Shown here: in pieces, positions 18,879-27,648 of the stretch
Layout of the letters: every line of letters begins with the position of its first letter
Position numbering within the stretch: the stretch's first letter is position 1
Origin: Verrucomicrobiales bacterium
GTDB lineage: Bacteria; Verrucomicrobiota; Verrucomicrobiia; Verrucomicrobiales; SLCJ01
Direction: 5' to 3'
Assembly (NCBI GenBank): GCA_024636835.1
Contig: JAGXGH010000139.1
Span: 1 to 64,000 of the forward strand
DNA length: 64,000 bases
The notes under the pieces: model-generated
What the model saw: the letters and a program-made list of their open reading frames with translations, nothing else
Databases searched by the model: none
Told to the model about the DNA's origin: nothing
Position numbers and translations under genes: made by a program

Positions 18879-19292
18879 CTACAACAACTCCCTGAACTCC
18901 CGCCCAATCTCCGTCAGCCGCGCCTTCTCCTCATTAGAAAATTCGTAGGGTTTGATTTTTCCGACTCCCAATGTCCCCAGCACTTTGTCGCCATCATCCG
19001 AGAGGATTGCAATCGCCAACGATCCGGACACTCCCGTCTTCCGAGCATCCTCTTTCGCCACCCCGCCAAGATCCTGCTGGAGATTGCACAGCTCCACCGG
19101 TTCACGAGTCTGTGCTGCGACTCCTGCGATGCCTTTCCCGAAAGGAATCTTCGAGATCTTTTCCAAAAGAAAATCCGGCACCCCTTCTTTGGCAACCAGA
19201 TACAACCACTCCCCCTCCGCCCGGTGCAGCGTCCCCGTCTGGCACCCAAACTCCACCATCGCTTCCTTCAACTTTTCGTAGCTATCGTTCAT
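18879..19292 (-). CDS. Single GAF-domain protein
   Basis: About 137 residues, almost entirely one GAF domain: GTLHRAEGEWLYLVAKEG, IPFGKGIAGVAAQTREPVEL, then LAIAILSDDGDKVLGTLGVG. GAF domains bind small ligands or act as redox sensors. No output domain is attached, so its partner is unknown. ATG 19292 is preferred over the TTG at 19307. It converges with tatD (34-bp gap). Confidence 0.85.
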   Translation of the reverse strand: MNDSYEKLKEAMVEFGCQTGTLHRAEGEWLYLVAKEGVPDFLLEKISKIPFGKGIAGVAAQTREPVELCNLQQDLGGVAKEDARKTGVSGSLAIAILSDDGDKVLGTLGVGKIKPYEFSNEEKARLTEIGREFRELL

Positions 19293-19389
19293 AGGGTTAT
19301 CTTGCAATTAATCTACCGAACTGTCCAAGGAGTTTCGACAATCCTATTCACCAATGAGACTGGTGATCCGCCACTTCACACTGCGATCA

Positions 19390-19457
19390 CTTGCTTCACA
19401 AGCAAGGCAACCGTAACCTTCCGTGTTGATGATCGTTTTAGCGAAACGCTTTCGCTA
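19390..19457. other. Two perfect hairpins in the intergenic region
   Basis: CTTGCTT-cac-AAGCAAG (19390-19406) and TAGCGAAA-cgc-TTTCGCTA (19439-19457) lie between the divergent GAF and glycosyltransferase genes. No T-run follows, so they do not look like terminators. They could be operators or structured leader RNA (inference). Confidence 0.45.
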
Positions 19458-19503
19458 CCATTCTCGTCACCTTGGCGCTAGAGCCACCGTAAATGCCTGA
19501 GCA

Positions 19504-20247
19504 ATGCAGATTTTCATCATCAACCTCGACCGCGCCACTGACCGCTGGGAATTCATCCAAAAGGCTTTCGCCGATTCCAAATACCCGATCAATCGCATTT
19601 CCGCGATCGATGGAAATATGCTCGAGCTCCCCATCGATGATTACTCCGAGAGTCGTTATCTCTGGCTCCACGGTAGACCAACCAACCCTCGCCACGTTGG
19701 ATGCTATCTCAGCCACGTAAATGCCATGAAGGCATTTTTGGAGACCGACGATGAATTTGCTCTGATCGCCGAGGATGATCTGATCCTCCAACCCAACTTC
19801 GAAGAAGCCATCGAAGAAGCACTCACCCACAGCAAAAAATGGAACCTACTCCGACTCTCGGGGTTAAGCGCTGGTAAACCCGTCAAAATCGCGCAACTCG
19901 CCAACGACTACTCTCTAAATATCAGCTTTGGAAGGATGAAGGGCACTGGGTCTTATATTGTCGACCGCAAGGCCGCTAAAGCATTCGTTAAGCACTTGCT
20001 CCCAATGCGCTTGCCCATCGATCACGCGATGGATCGCGAGTGGTTTTGCGGGTTGAAATCACTCGCCGTCCTTCCTTTTCCTGCCTCACAGGTGGACAGC
20101 GGATTCAAGTCAGGTATTCAGGTAGGCAAGAGTCTCAAACTTCCCGCTGCACGCCGATGGGTCACCACTTATCCCTATCAGATCATCAACGAACTCTCGC
20201 GCTATCTCTTCCGAGGTTTGGGCTACCTCCGTGCGAAGATCACCTGA
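19504..20247 (+). CDS. Glycosyltransferase family 25 (LPS-type)
   Basis: 247 residues. GT25 enzymes transfer sugars, often galactose or glucose, to lipopolysaccharide or glycoproteins. The N-terminus FIINLDRATDRWEFIQ and the region RHVGCYLSHVNAMKAFLETDD...ALIAEDD (acidic motif binding the nucleotide-sugar metal) match the family. It stands alone, with no other surface-polysaccharide genes near, so its acceptor is unknown. Confidence 0.85.
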   Translation: MQIFIINLDRATDRWEFIQKAFADSKYPINRISAIDGNMLELPIDDYSESRYLWLHGRPTNPRHVGCYLSHVNAMKAFLETDDEFALIAEDDLILQPNFEEAIEEALTHSKKWNLLRLSGLSAGKPVKIAQLANDYSLNISFGRMKGTGSYIVDRKAAKAFVKHLLPMRLPIDHAMDREWFCGLKSLAVLPFPASQVDSGFKSGIQVGKSLKLPAARRWVTTYPYQIINELSRYLFRGLGYLRAKIT

Positions 20248-20259
20248 CTGCAAAGGAGT

Positions 20260-20475
20260 ATGGACATGCCTGTCCATCGCTAGCGGTGCCTGAAACAGAA
20301 TCAGATGATGATATGTCTTTAGATCGGGGCTGCATTAAAGTCGCCATCAACCAAGACCTTCAAGAGTGTCGGTGCTCCTCTAAACCTCGCCATCAACACC
20401 TCCTCCCGCGGCTATTCACCGATCAAACCTGCATTCACCGACAGCATCGCGTATCAACCCTGCCGGGTTCCGGCA
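20260..20475. other. Intergenic hairpins between convergent genes
   Basis: ATGGACA-tgcc-TGTCCAT (20260-20277) lies just after the glycosyltransferase stop, and TGCCGG-gtt-CCGGCA (20461-20475) directly after the hrpA stop. Both are perfect but lack T-runs. They may act as 3'-end stabilisers. Nothing else was recognised between them. Confidence 0.45.
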
Positions 20476-23400
20476 TCAGTCCAACAACTTCTCAATCCGC
20501 TTCGCAGAAGTTTTCATCACGGCCTGGACGCGCGTAGCGAAGAGCGAAACCCGCCACTCCTGCAGCATCCAACCGACATCATCCCAAGCAGGCGAAGAGG
20601 TGTCTTCCATCACACGCTCCAACCATCGCTCGTGCAGAGGGCGGATCTGATCCAGCTTCTGTAAATCCTTCATCAAAGGCTGCGAGTGCAAGCGCTCGAT
20701 ACGCTCCGCCAAAGCCGCGAAATAGATCGGGTATCGAGCGAACCACGTGGCCCCAGCACGCCGAAGAAAACGCGGACGCATCAACCAGTCGAACTGCTCA
20801 CCAATATCATCCGCCACTTCACCGTAGTGACGATCACCGCGGTTTTTCTCTACAAAGTTCGCAACGCTCTGGTAATGCTTTGCCACACCTTCCACCCACT
20901 TCGCTACCTGCTCAGCTGCAGTGAACAGCTCGCCACGCATTTTTTCCGCGGCTATTTCAAAGCTCTCCGCATCGCGCGGTAATGGCATGCCCATCGACCA
21001 CTCAACGGCAATCCCCATAATGTCGTCTCGGTTGGCCGCAGGCTCACTCCCCATCACAGGAAGCATCAACTTCGCATTCATCGACAGCGGAAACTTCTTC
21101 TCCACCCACTTCACTTGATCGGGATGCGCCATCATCGCCAGTCTCACACATCCCAGACGATGATTAATCTTCGCCTCGGCCTCGCTAGCGAAGACACGCA
21201 CGCCGACGAACCGTCCTTCATCGACAAGTGCCGGCCACGCTTCACCTCCGCCGACTGAAACCGATTCCGGCAAGGGGTCAACTTCCCAGCTCGTCATCCC
21301 GGAAGCATCCCACCCCTCATTCGCCGCCTCGTCAAAACGCTCGGCGAGCATTTCCGAAAGCTGGTCACGAATCGCCGCCATATCGCCACCAAAGGCCAAC
21401 TCCTCACCCTCGTCATCGCCCACCCATACTTTGGGGCGCAACTCGTCCGGCAACTTGCGCGAATCAATCATCGACGCGTGAATCAAGCGACCAGTTCGCT
21501 CCGCAAGAAACGTTGCCAATGCCGATTCGATGGCTCCCGACTTCTCGTAGCCTATCCATTGCCCGGCAAATGCCGCTGCCGTATCGGCCACGGGTTGGCA
21601 GGCTATTCTATCCTCTTTGGGCAACGCTCGAATGAGCTGCTCTACGCGTTGCTCCAAAGCTCCGTCCACTCCCCAGCCAGGCAACCAATCGGGAAACCCA
21701 GACAACTGATCGACGTGCACACCCAAAGTCACACCGTCATCTTTCGCGCCGGGGTCGTGTTGGTAATACACCGTGTAAGCCTCCTCTCCACAGACGATTT
21801 CGTCGGGAAATTGATCCACCTTGAGCCTTTCCAGATCGCCGGCCACACAATCTGCCACTTGAAGTTCCATCGCTTGTCGCTGCGCGTCGCTCAATCCCTT
21901 TCGCCAACGGTGAAACGCCTTCGCTGTGCACATTTCTCTCGGAATCACGCGCTCGAGAAACTCCACCACAAATTCCTCCGCCCAAAGCCCGGGCGAGCGC
22001 AGCTTCACCTCCAAAAGATGCACCGCATCGCGTACCTCCTCAATCTGTTGGAGGAAGTCCGGCTTCGATCTCATCCCGTCGCCGAGCAAGCCTTCGCGAA
22101 TGAAAATTTCACGCGCTTTACCCACGTCCACACGCCCATAATGAAGCCGCCTACCGTCCACCACAACCAACCCGCCGCTGACGACACGCTCTTTGGCATA
22201 CACCGCTCCCTGCGCCACATCCCAAGCCGCGTCGTAATAGTGGCTGCGACAAAGGTGTGGAGTGACTTCTTCCACCCACGCAGGGTCTAATTTCGCACAT
22301 TGCCGCGCCCATAAACGCGATGTCTCAACCAACTCAAACCCCAACACCCATTCGTGACGTGGGTTCGCATTGAACAAACACGACCCAGGAAACACGGCGA
22401 ACAACTTACCGCCCGCACCACGATACGCTTTCTCCTCCTTCTCCCACCAACCAATCTGACGCGGTACTCCGGCAAGAATAGAACGGTGCACCGCATCGTA
22501 ACCCGCACCATTTTCCGGCGAGTCGCTCACCGGCTTCACATGCCATTTGAACGACCGACGACACACCGCAAGCACCTCATGGTGCAAGTTCGCCCACTCC
22601 TGCACTCGGCGAAAATTAACAAACCGGGCACTACAGAATTTCCGCAGTTGATTCATCTGCCACCTCCGTCCGTCGCGGAATTGCATTACCTCGCGCCACA
22701 GATGAACCAGCGAGAGAAAATCCGAGTCCACGTCCTTCCATTTCTCGTGCGCTTTGTCCGCCTCCTTGCGCTTCTCGGCCGGACGCTCGCGTGGATCCAT
22801 AATACTCAGTCCGGCAACAATCACCGCCACCTCCGGCAGCGCGTTCTCTTTCTCCGCTGCCAACAGCATACGGCCAAGCTGCGGGTCCACTGGGATTTTT
22901 GAGAGCTTCCAACCGATGTCTGTCAGCTCATCACTTTTGCGATCGAGTGCACCGATCTCCCAAAGCGTTTTCCGACCTTCATTGATCGCTTTTGGCGACG
23001 GCGGATCGAGAAACGGAAACGTCCGGATATCGCCGAGCTCCAGCGCCTTCATCTGTAAAATCACACCAGCAAGAGAGGACCGCCTGATCTCAGGATCGGT
23101 AAACTCCACCCGCGATTCAAATTCCTCCTCATCGTAAAGGCGCACGCAAATCCCATCCATCACCCGACCGCAACGCCCCATCCGTTGACGGGCCGACGCT
23201 TGCGATATCGGTTCAATCATCAACTGCTGAACACCTTTCCCCGGACGATAGCGACTCACCCTCGCCAAACCACTATCTACGACGTAGATAATACGTGGGA
23301 TTGTCAGCGAAGTTTCGGCAACATTGGTTGCCAACACAATCCGCCGCACACCCTGTGGCGGCGAAAAAATCATCCGCTGTTCCTTAATTCCCATCCGCGC

Positions 23401-24186
23401 AAACAGCGGCAGCACCTCGGTGCGCGGCAATCTCCACCCAGCAATCAGCTCCGCCGTCTCGCGAATCTCGCGCTCGCCCGGAAGGAAGATCAACATATCG
23501 CCTTCCTTATCAACGTCATCGATCCACTCCACCGCCCGACCAATGTGTCGCGCGAGTGGCTCGTCATCGCGAACTGAAGGCAAGTAATGAACATCTACAG
23601 GAAACGTCCGCCCTTCCACTTCGATAATCGGTGCATCACCGAAGAATTCAGCAAACCCTCCAGCGTCCATCGTTGCCGAACTGATGACCACTCGCAGGTC
23701 GGGACGTTTCTCAAGTAGCTGCTTCAGATACCCGAGGATGAAATCAATATTCAAGCTCCGCTCGTGCGCCTCATCGAGGATAATCACCCCATACTTGCGC
23801 AAAGCACGGTCTCCCCGTGTTTCGGCGAGCAAAATCCCATCGGTCATGAACTTGATGCGCGTGTCATCACTTGTTTGATCACTGAACCGCACCTGACAAC
23901 CCACCAATCCACCGACCTCAGACTTCAGCTCTTCGGCAACTCGTGAGGCCACGCCTGTCGCCGCGATTCGTCGAGGCTGTGTGCATCCGACCATCCCCTT
24001 CAAACCAAGCTCCGCCGAAACCTCCAGCGCCATCTTTGGTAGCTGGGTCGTCTTACCCGATCCAGTATCACCCACCACCACAACCACTTGGTGGCCACGC
24101 ATCGCCGCCATGATATCCTCGCGCCGACTCGCCACCGGCAAGTCGGGATAGGTTATCTTTGGGAGCTTGTCATGATCAGTGGACAT
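20476..24186 (-). CDS. hrpA: ATP-dependent DEAH-box RNA helicase HrpA
   Basis: 1236 residues, within the usual 1250-1300 of full-length HrpA. Motifs: Walker A GDTGSGKTTQLPK (about 38-50), DEAHERSLN, SATMDAG, and motif VI SARQRMGRCGRV. The long C-terminal region with the DUF3418-type domain is present. The family is implicated in mRNA processing and rescue of stalled ribosomes. Start at ATG 24186 (MSTDHDKLPKITYPDLPVA) agrees with the family's proline-rich lead-in. It is transcribed alone, ending convergently with the glycosyltransferase. Confidence 0.96.
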   Translation of the reverse strand: MSTDHDKLPKITYPDLPVASRREDIMAAMRGHQVVVVVGDTGSGKTTQLPKMALEVSAELGLKGMVGCTQPRRIAATGVASRVAEELKSEVGGLVGCQVRFSDQTSDDTRIKFMTDGILLAETRGDRALRKYGVIILDEAHERSLNIDFILGYLKQLLEKRPDLRVVISSATMDAGGFAEFFGDAPIIEVEGRTFPVDVHYLPSVRDDEPLARHIGRAVEWIDDVDKEGDMLIFLPGEREIRETAELIAGWRLPRTEVLPLFARMGIKEQRMIFSPPQGVRRIVLATNVAETSLTIPRIIYVVDSGLARVSRYRPGKGVQQLMIEPISQASARQRMGRCGRVMDGICVRLYDEEEFESRVEFTDPEIRRSSLAGVILQMKALELGDIRTFPFLDPPSPKAINEGRKTLWEIGALDRKSDELTDIGWKLSKIPVDPQLGRMLLAAEKENALPEVAVIVAGLSIMDPRERPAEKRKEADKAHEKWKDVDSDFLSLVHLWREVMQFRDGRRWQMNQLRKFCSARFVNFRRVQEWANLHHEVLAVCRRSFKWHVKPVSDSPENGAGYDAVHRSILAGVPRQIGWWEKEEKAYRGAGGKLFAVFPGSCLFNANPRHEWVLGFELVETSRLWARQCAKLDPAWVEEVTPHLCRSHYYDAAWDVAQGAVYAKERVVSGGLVVVDGRRLHYGRVDVGKAREIFIREGLLGDGMRSKPDFLQQIEEVRDAVHLLEVKLRSPGLWAEEFVVEFLERVIPREMCTAKAFHRWRKGLSDAQRQAMELQVADCVAGDLERLKVDQFPDEIVCGEEAYTVYYQHDPGAKDDGVTLGVHVDQLSGFPDWLPGWGVDGALEQRVEQLIRALPKEDRIACQPVADTAAAFAGQWIGYEKSGAIESALATFLAERTGRLIHASMIDSRKLPDELRPKVWVGDDEGEELAFGGDMAAIRDQLSEMLAERFDEAANEGWDASGMTSWEVDPLPESVSVGGGEAWPALVDEGRFVGVRVFASEAEAKINHRLGCVRLAMMAHPDQVKWVEKKFPLSMNAKLMLPVMGSEPAANRDDIMGIAVEWSMGMPLPRDAESFEIAAEKMRGELFTAAEQVAKWVEGVAKHYQSVANFVEKNRGDRHYGEVADDIGEQFDWLMRPRFLRRAGATWFARYPIYFAALAERIERLHSQPLMKDLQKLDQIRPLHERWLERVMEDTSSPAWDDVGWMLQEWRVSLFATRVQAVMKTSAKRIEKLLD

Positions 24187-24246
24187 TCCCGACCACTATC
24201 CGCCTTCTTGAGCACGCATCAACAGCGTGTTCACATCGCTACACAC

Positions 24247-24363
24247 CGGGAGGGACGCTTTTCAAGAGTCCGTGACTTTGTGCGGTGGTGGAGAAATATA
24301 CAGGGTGGGATAGACATGTGGCGCGAAAGGAAAGTCACGGACTGCTGAAAGCCGTCCCTCCCG
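24247..24363. repeat. MITE-like inverted-repeat element upstream of a toxin-antitoxin module
   Basis: 33-nt arms at 24247-24279 and 24331-24363 are reverse complements at 29 of 33 positions (outer ends CGGGAGGGACG and CGTCCCTCCCG). A 51-nt centre separates them. There is no ORF inside. It lies between the divergent hrpA and antitoxin genes. No target-site duplication was evident. Confidence 0.8.
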
Positions 24364-24445
24364 TTTGGATGAAGAAATCAAACCACTCACCGCAGAAATC
24401 CCCCCTCCTCCCTCTCCAAGCAGACGATTACCCATTACAAAGCGA

Positions 24446-24480
24446 TTGACGAAACGCATCATTGATGACTTAATTGATGC
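24446..24480 (+). promoter_or_regulatory. Candidate promoter/operator of the first toxin-antitoxin module
   Basis: TTGACG (24446-24451) is followed at 17-18 bp by CTTAATT (24469-24475). An inverted repeat GCATCA (24456-24461) / TGATGC (24475-24480) spans the -10 region. This places transcription start at about the antitoxin ATG (24481), with no Shine-Dalgarno, i.e. a probable leaderless message. The palindrome is a plausible autoregulatory operator (inference). Confidence 0.45.
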
Positions 24481-24705
24481 ATGCGGACAACGATAACCAT
24501 CGATGACAATCTTTATGAGACCGCTGCAGCTGCGGCAGCGGAAAAAAACGTCTCAGCACTCGTCACCAAAGCTTTGGAATTAATCATCGCCACTGACAGC
24601 AAGAAAAGGTTGATGAATCTGGCAGGAAAAGCACCTGACTTCACAATACCGGATAGGGATTCGAGAACTTCCAGCCTACGTATTGCAGAGGATTCGTGCG
24701 ACTAG
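24481..24705 (+). CDS. VapB-like antitoxin (ribbon-helix-helix type)
   Basis: 74 residues. The N-terminus MRTTITIDDNLYETAAAAAA is the ribbon plus first helix of a DUF2191/VapB-type DNA-binding domain, with ALVTKALELII as the second helix. The C-terminal tail should neutralise the toxin. It stands 21 bp before the PIN-domain toxin. The pair is a type II toxin-antitoxin module. Confidence 0.85.
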   Translation: MRTTITIDDNLYETAAAAAAEKNVSALVTKALELIIATDSKKRLMNLAGKAPDFTIPDRDSRTSSLRIAEDSCD

Positions 24706-24726
24706 TGACCCGCTCAGCACTAAATC

Positions 24727-25092
24727 ATGGTCATTGCCGATACCAACATCTGGTGTGATTTCTTCCGTCACGGAGATTCCACGCTCGCCACACTGATGGA
24801 ACACGACTTCCTTGCGATTCATCCCTTGGTCATCGGTGAGCTTTCTGTGGGCATGTTGCCCAAGCGCAAACAGACGATCAAAGACTTACAAAATCTGCCG
24901 ACCATTCGGACGATTTCGGACACCGAGGCGTTCACTCTCATCGAGGAACGACAGCTTTTCGGTCAGGGCGTTCAATGGAACGACATATTGATCCTTGGTG
25001 CTGTTCTCACCACGCTGGGAGCCCTACTTTGGACGAGAGATCGACGCCTCGCCAAAATCGCGGCGAGCTACAATGTTTGCTACCAAAAATAG
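24727..25092 (+). CDS. PIN-domain ribonuclease toxin (VapC-like)
   Basis: 121 residues. The PIN acidic residues are visible: D5 in VIADTNIWCDFF, the Glu in LVIGELSVG, the Asp in WNDILILGA and the Asp in LWTRDRRL. Expected to be a Mg-dependent endoribonuclease, usually cutting tRNA or rRNA, blocked by the adjacent antitoxin. No frameshift is seen; the module looks intact. Confidence 0.9.
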   Translation: MVIADTNIWCDFFRHGDSTLATLMEHDFLAIHPLVIGELSVGMLPKRKQTIKDLQNLPTIRTISDTEAFTLIEERQLFGQGVQWNDILILGAVLTTLGALLWTRDRRLAKIAASYNVCYQK

Positions 25093-25221
25093 CATCATAA
25101 CCATCCCGTGTTCTTGAAAAGCACCGTGTTTTTTTGCCGATTTTGGAGTACGGCTCGCTCAATCAGCCTGTGAGTTCTGATCTCCTTGAATACATACCTC
25201 CGCCAACGCGAATGTGTCGTT

Positions 25222-26175
25222 ATGAAAACACTACCCCTAGTAACCGCACTCGCTCTGCCTCTCAGCGCATTCGCCGGAGAGACTCCACCACCAGTCGTTA
25301 CTCCTCCTGTGGACGAAGGTTCTGTATTCGACGCCGCACAGCGTCCGATCACCAACCCAACCTTGTTCGACCTGCCCTTGGCTAGAACACAGGTTCACGG
25401 GATCTACATGTATCACCGTTTCCCGGATTCACTCGATACCCAACTCGGTGAAGTTCCCGCAGGCGGCGAGGCAAATATCTTCGCCCTTCAGTTGGAGTTT
25501 GCCCTGACAGACACCATCTCGTTCACCGCCACAAAGGACGGCTACGCTGATGTCAATTTCGATAGCAATTCACCAATGAGTGATGCTGACGGCTTCGCCA
25601 ACCTTGCGGGTGGACTGAAGTGGAACTTCTACAAAAATGAAGCAACCGGAGTCGCAGCTGCGTTCACCGGTGTTGTCGAATTTCCAGTCGGAGACGAAGA
25701 CATCTTCCAAGGTGAAGGCGACGGCGCAGCCATCCTCTCGCTCTCCGGCATGAGAATCGGTGAGAATTACCAAGTCGCCAGCGTGCTGGGTGCCAAGCTC
25801 CCATTCGACAACAACGCGGAGTCGATCGTCGGATACGCGAGCGGACATTTCAGCTACAAGGTAACCTCATGGTTCCAGCCACTCATCGAAGCGAACTGGT
25901 TCTACGTCATCGATGAAGGCGACGGTGGCTCTCGTTACAGCGACCAAGTCGCCGGCGCAGTTCCTGCAGTCGTCAACTTCGAGGGCGGCGATCTGTTTAA
26001 CCTCGGTGCAGCCAATGCATCGGAAAACAGGAACTTCTTCACGATCGCTATCGGTGCACGTTTCCCAATCACCGAAAACCTCGCTCTGGGTGCAGCCTAC
26101 GAACTGCCACTCACCGACGATGGTGCGAGCCTAATGAAGGATCGCGTCACCGTTGATGTGGTTTACACCTTCTGA
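25222..26175 (+). CDS. Exported beta-barrel-like outer membrane protein
   Basis: About 318 residues. The signal peptide MKTLPLVTALALPLSAFA precedes a proline-rich lead (GETPPPVVTPPVDEG). The rest alternates hydrophobic and polar residues in a beta-strand pattern and ends in DVVYTF, a terminal aromatic expected for outer-membrane barrels. ATG 25222 is chosen because it begins the signal peptide; a longer reading from 25186 puts unrelated residues before it. Possible role: porin or transport channel (inference). A strong terminator follows, so it is probably a single-gene unit. Confidence 0.7.
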   Translation: MKTLPLVTALALPLSAFAGETPPPVVTPPVDEGSVFDAAQRPITNPTLFDLPLARTQVHGIYMYHRFPDSLDTQLGEVPAGGEANIFALQLEFALTDTISFTATKDGYADVNFDSNSPMSDADGFANLAGGLKWNFYKNEATGVAAAFTGVVEFPVGDEDIFQGEGDGAAILSLSGMRIGENYQVASVLGAKLPFDNNAESIVGYASGHFSYKVTSWFQPLIEANWFYVIDEGDGGSRYSDQVAGAVPAVVNFEGGDLFNLGAANASENRNFFTIAIGARFPITENLALGAAYELPLTDDGASLMKDRVTVDVVYTF

Positions 26176-26200
26176 TTGGATCCCATAAAACGCATCCTTA

Positions 26201-26239
26201 AAGCGGGCAGTGGTCAATGCGACCCTGCCCGCTTTTTTT
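26201..26239 (+). terminator. Rho-independent terminator
   Basis: AAGCGGGCAG (26201-26210) pairs with CTGCCCGCTT (26225-26234); inside, GGTC pairs with GACC across AATGC. The 3' arm runs into seven Ts. It terminates the outer-membrane protein transcript before the SpmAB-like gene. Confidence 0.92.
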
Positions 26240-26280
26240 GCTCCCGTGAGCCGTCTTCCACTGGTAAAGCTTAGCCACCC

Positions 26281-27519
26281 ATGGTTCTCAACTATATTTT
26301 CATCTTCTTCTTCCTCGCGTCCTTCGTCTACGCGCTCATCCAGTGGATATTCATGGGGAATGGTGACGTCTTCCCCGCGATGCTCGACGCCACCTTCGAC
26401 ATGTCAAAAACAGGCTTCGAACTCGCTCTGGGCCTCACCGGCGGCATGTGCCTATGGCTCGGTATTATGAAAATCGGTGAGAATGGCGGTGCCGTGAATA
26501 TTCTCGCTAGAGTCGTCCGGCCGCTCTTCACCCGACTATTTCCCAGCGTTCCTGCCGACCACCCAGCCAGCGGCAGTATGTTGATGAATATTTCCGCCAA
26601 CATGCTCGGACTCGACAATGCCGCGACTCCACTCGGTCTCAAGGCGATGAAGGAACTCCAGACACTCAACAAATCAGAGAAGGACGCCACCGACGACCAG
26701 ATTATGTTCCTCGTCCTCAACACCTCGGGGCTTACACTGATCCCGATATCGGTGATGATCTTCCGTAGCCAACTCGGCGCCGCCAACCCAGCCGACATCT
26801 TCCTCCCCATCCTCCTCGCTACCTTTTTCTCCACCATGGCAGGGCTTCTCGCTGTTGCTATCTACCAACGAATGCGTTTCGACCTTGTCCTTACCGCGTG
26901 GATTGCTGGTGCCGCATCGCTCGTCGGCGGCGCATTCTATGTTCTCAATCAACTACCGCAGGATCAGATAGCCACCATTTCACGCGTATGGTCGGCCTTC
27001 GTCATCATGTCGGTGATCTGCGGGTTCATCATCTTGGCAGTGGTTAAAAAGGTCAACGTCTATGACTCGTTCATCGAGGGTGCGAAAGAAGGATTCTCCG
27101 TCGCGATAAAGGTGATTCCTTACCTCATCGCAATCCTGGTCGCTATCGGCGTGTTTCGCGCTGCAGGAATGATGGAACTGATCATGTCCGCATTGAACAA
27201 AACCGTTGCCGCGTTCGGTTTACCCAATGACTGGGTTGGCGCGATGCCCACCGGTATCATCAAACCACTCAGTGGATCCGGCGCTCGCGGCATGATGGTC
27301 GACGCCATGGAAACGCACGGTGCGGATTCCTTTATCGGCACCCTTGCCTGCACCATGCAAGGTGCCACCGAGACAACATTCTACGTGCTTGCTGTCTACT
27401 TCGGGTCCGTCGGTATCCGCAACACACGCCACGCCGTGCCCTGCGGACTCATCGCCGACTTCACGGGAATCATCGCCGCCATTTTCATTGCTTACTTTTT
27501 CTTCGGTGATCGCATATAA
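26281..27519 (+). CDS. SpmA-SpmB-like fused membrane protein (nucleoside-recognition/Gate domains)
   Basis: 412 residues, polytopic. The N-terminal half resembles SpmA (MLMNISANMLGLDNAATPLGLKAM) and the C-terminal half SpmB (IKVIPYLIAILVAIGVFRAAG and GSGARGMMVDAMETHGAD). In spore formers these are two proteins; single-chain fusions are common in Gram-negative non-sporulators, and the substrate is unknown. It begins 42 bp after the terminator; the downstream ATP-grasp gene is 130 bp away on the same strand, so a shared transcript is possible. Confidence 0.85.
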   Translation: MVLNYIFIFFFLASFVYALIQWIFMGNGDVFPAMLDATFDMSKTGFELALGLTGGMCLWLGIMKIGENGGAVNILARVVRPLFTRLFPSVPADHPASGSMLMNISANMLGLDNAATPLGLKAMKELQTLNKSEKDATDDQIMFLVLNTSGLTLIPISVMIFRSQLGAANPADIFLPILLATFFSTMAGLLAVAIYQRMRFDLVLTAWIAGAASLVGGAFYVLNQLPQDQIATISRVWSAFVIMSVICGFIILAVVKKVNVYDSFIEGAKEGFSVAIKVIPYLIAILVAIGVFRAAGMMELIMSALNKTVAAFGLPNDWVGAMPTGIIKPLSGSGARGMMVDAMETHGADSFIGTLACTMQGATETTFYVLAVYFGSVGIRNTRHAVPCGLIADFTGIIAAIFIAYFFFGDRI

Positions 27520-27648
27520 CCACACCTCCTCATGCGCCATAGGCATGTTGCACTTGCTTGACCATTGACAAAAAACAGGGTGCGGCCGCTACCAAGTATA
27601 GAAGTTAAGGCCACGCCCTAACCAGCTGGAGACACGTAGCGTTCTCAG

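Noticed and set aside
21478..22290. Plus-strand frame of 270 codons
   Set aside because: Antisense shadow of the hrpA helicase gene.
27568..27640. Hairpin-like GGGTGCGGCC / GGCCACGCCC before the ATP-grasp gene, considered as a riboswitch or T-box
   Set aside because: The arms pair imperfectly and no conserved riboswitch core or terminator was seen.
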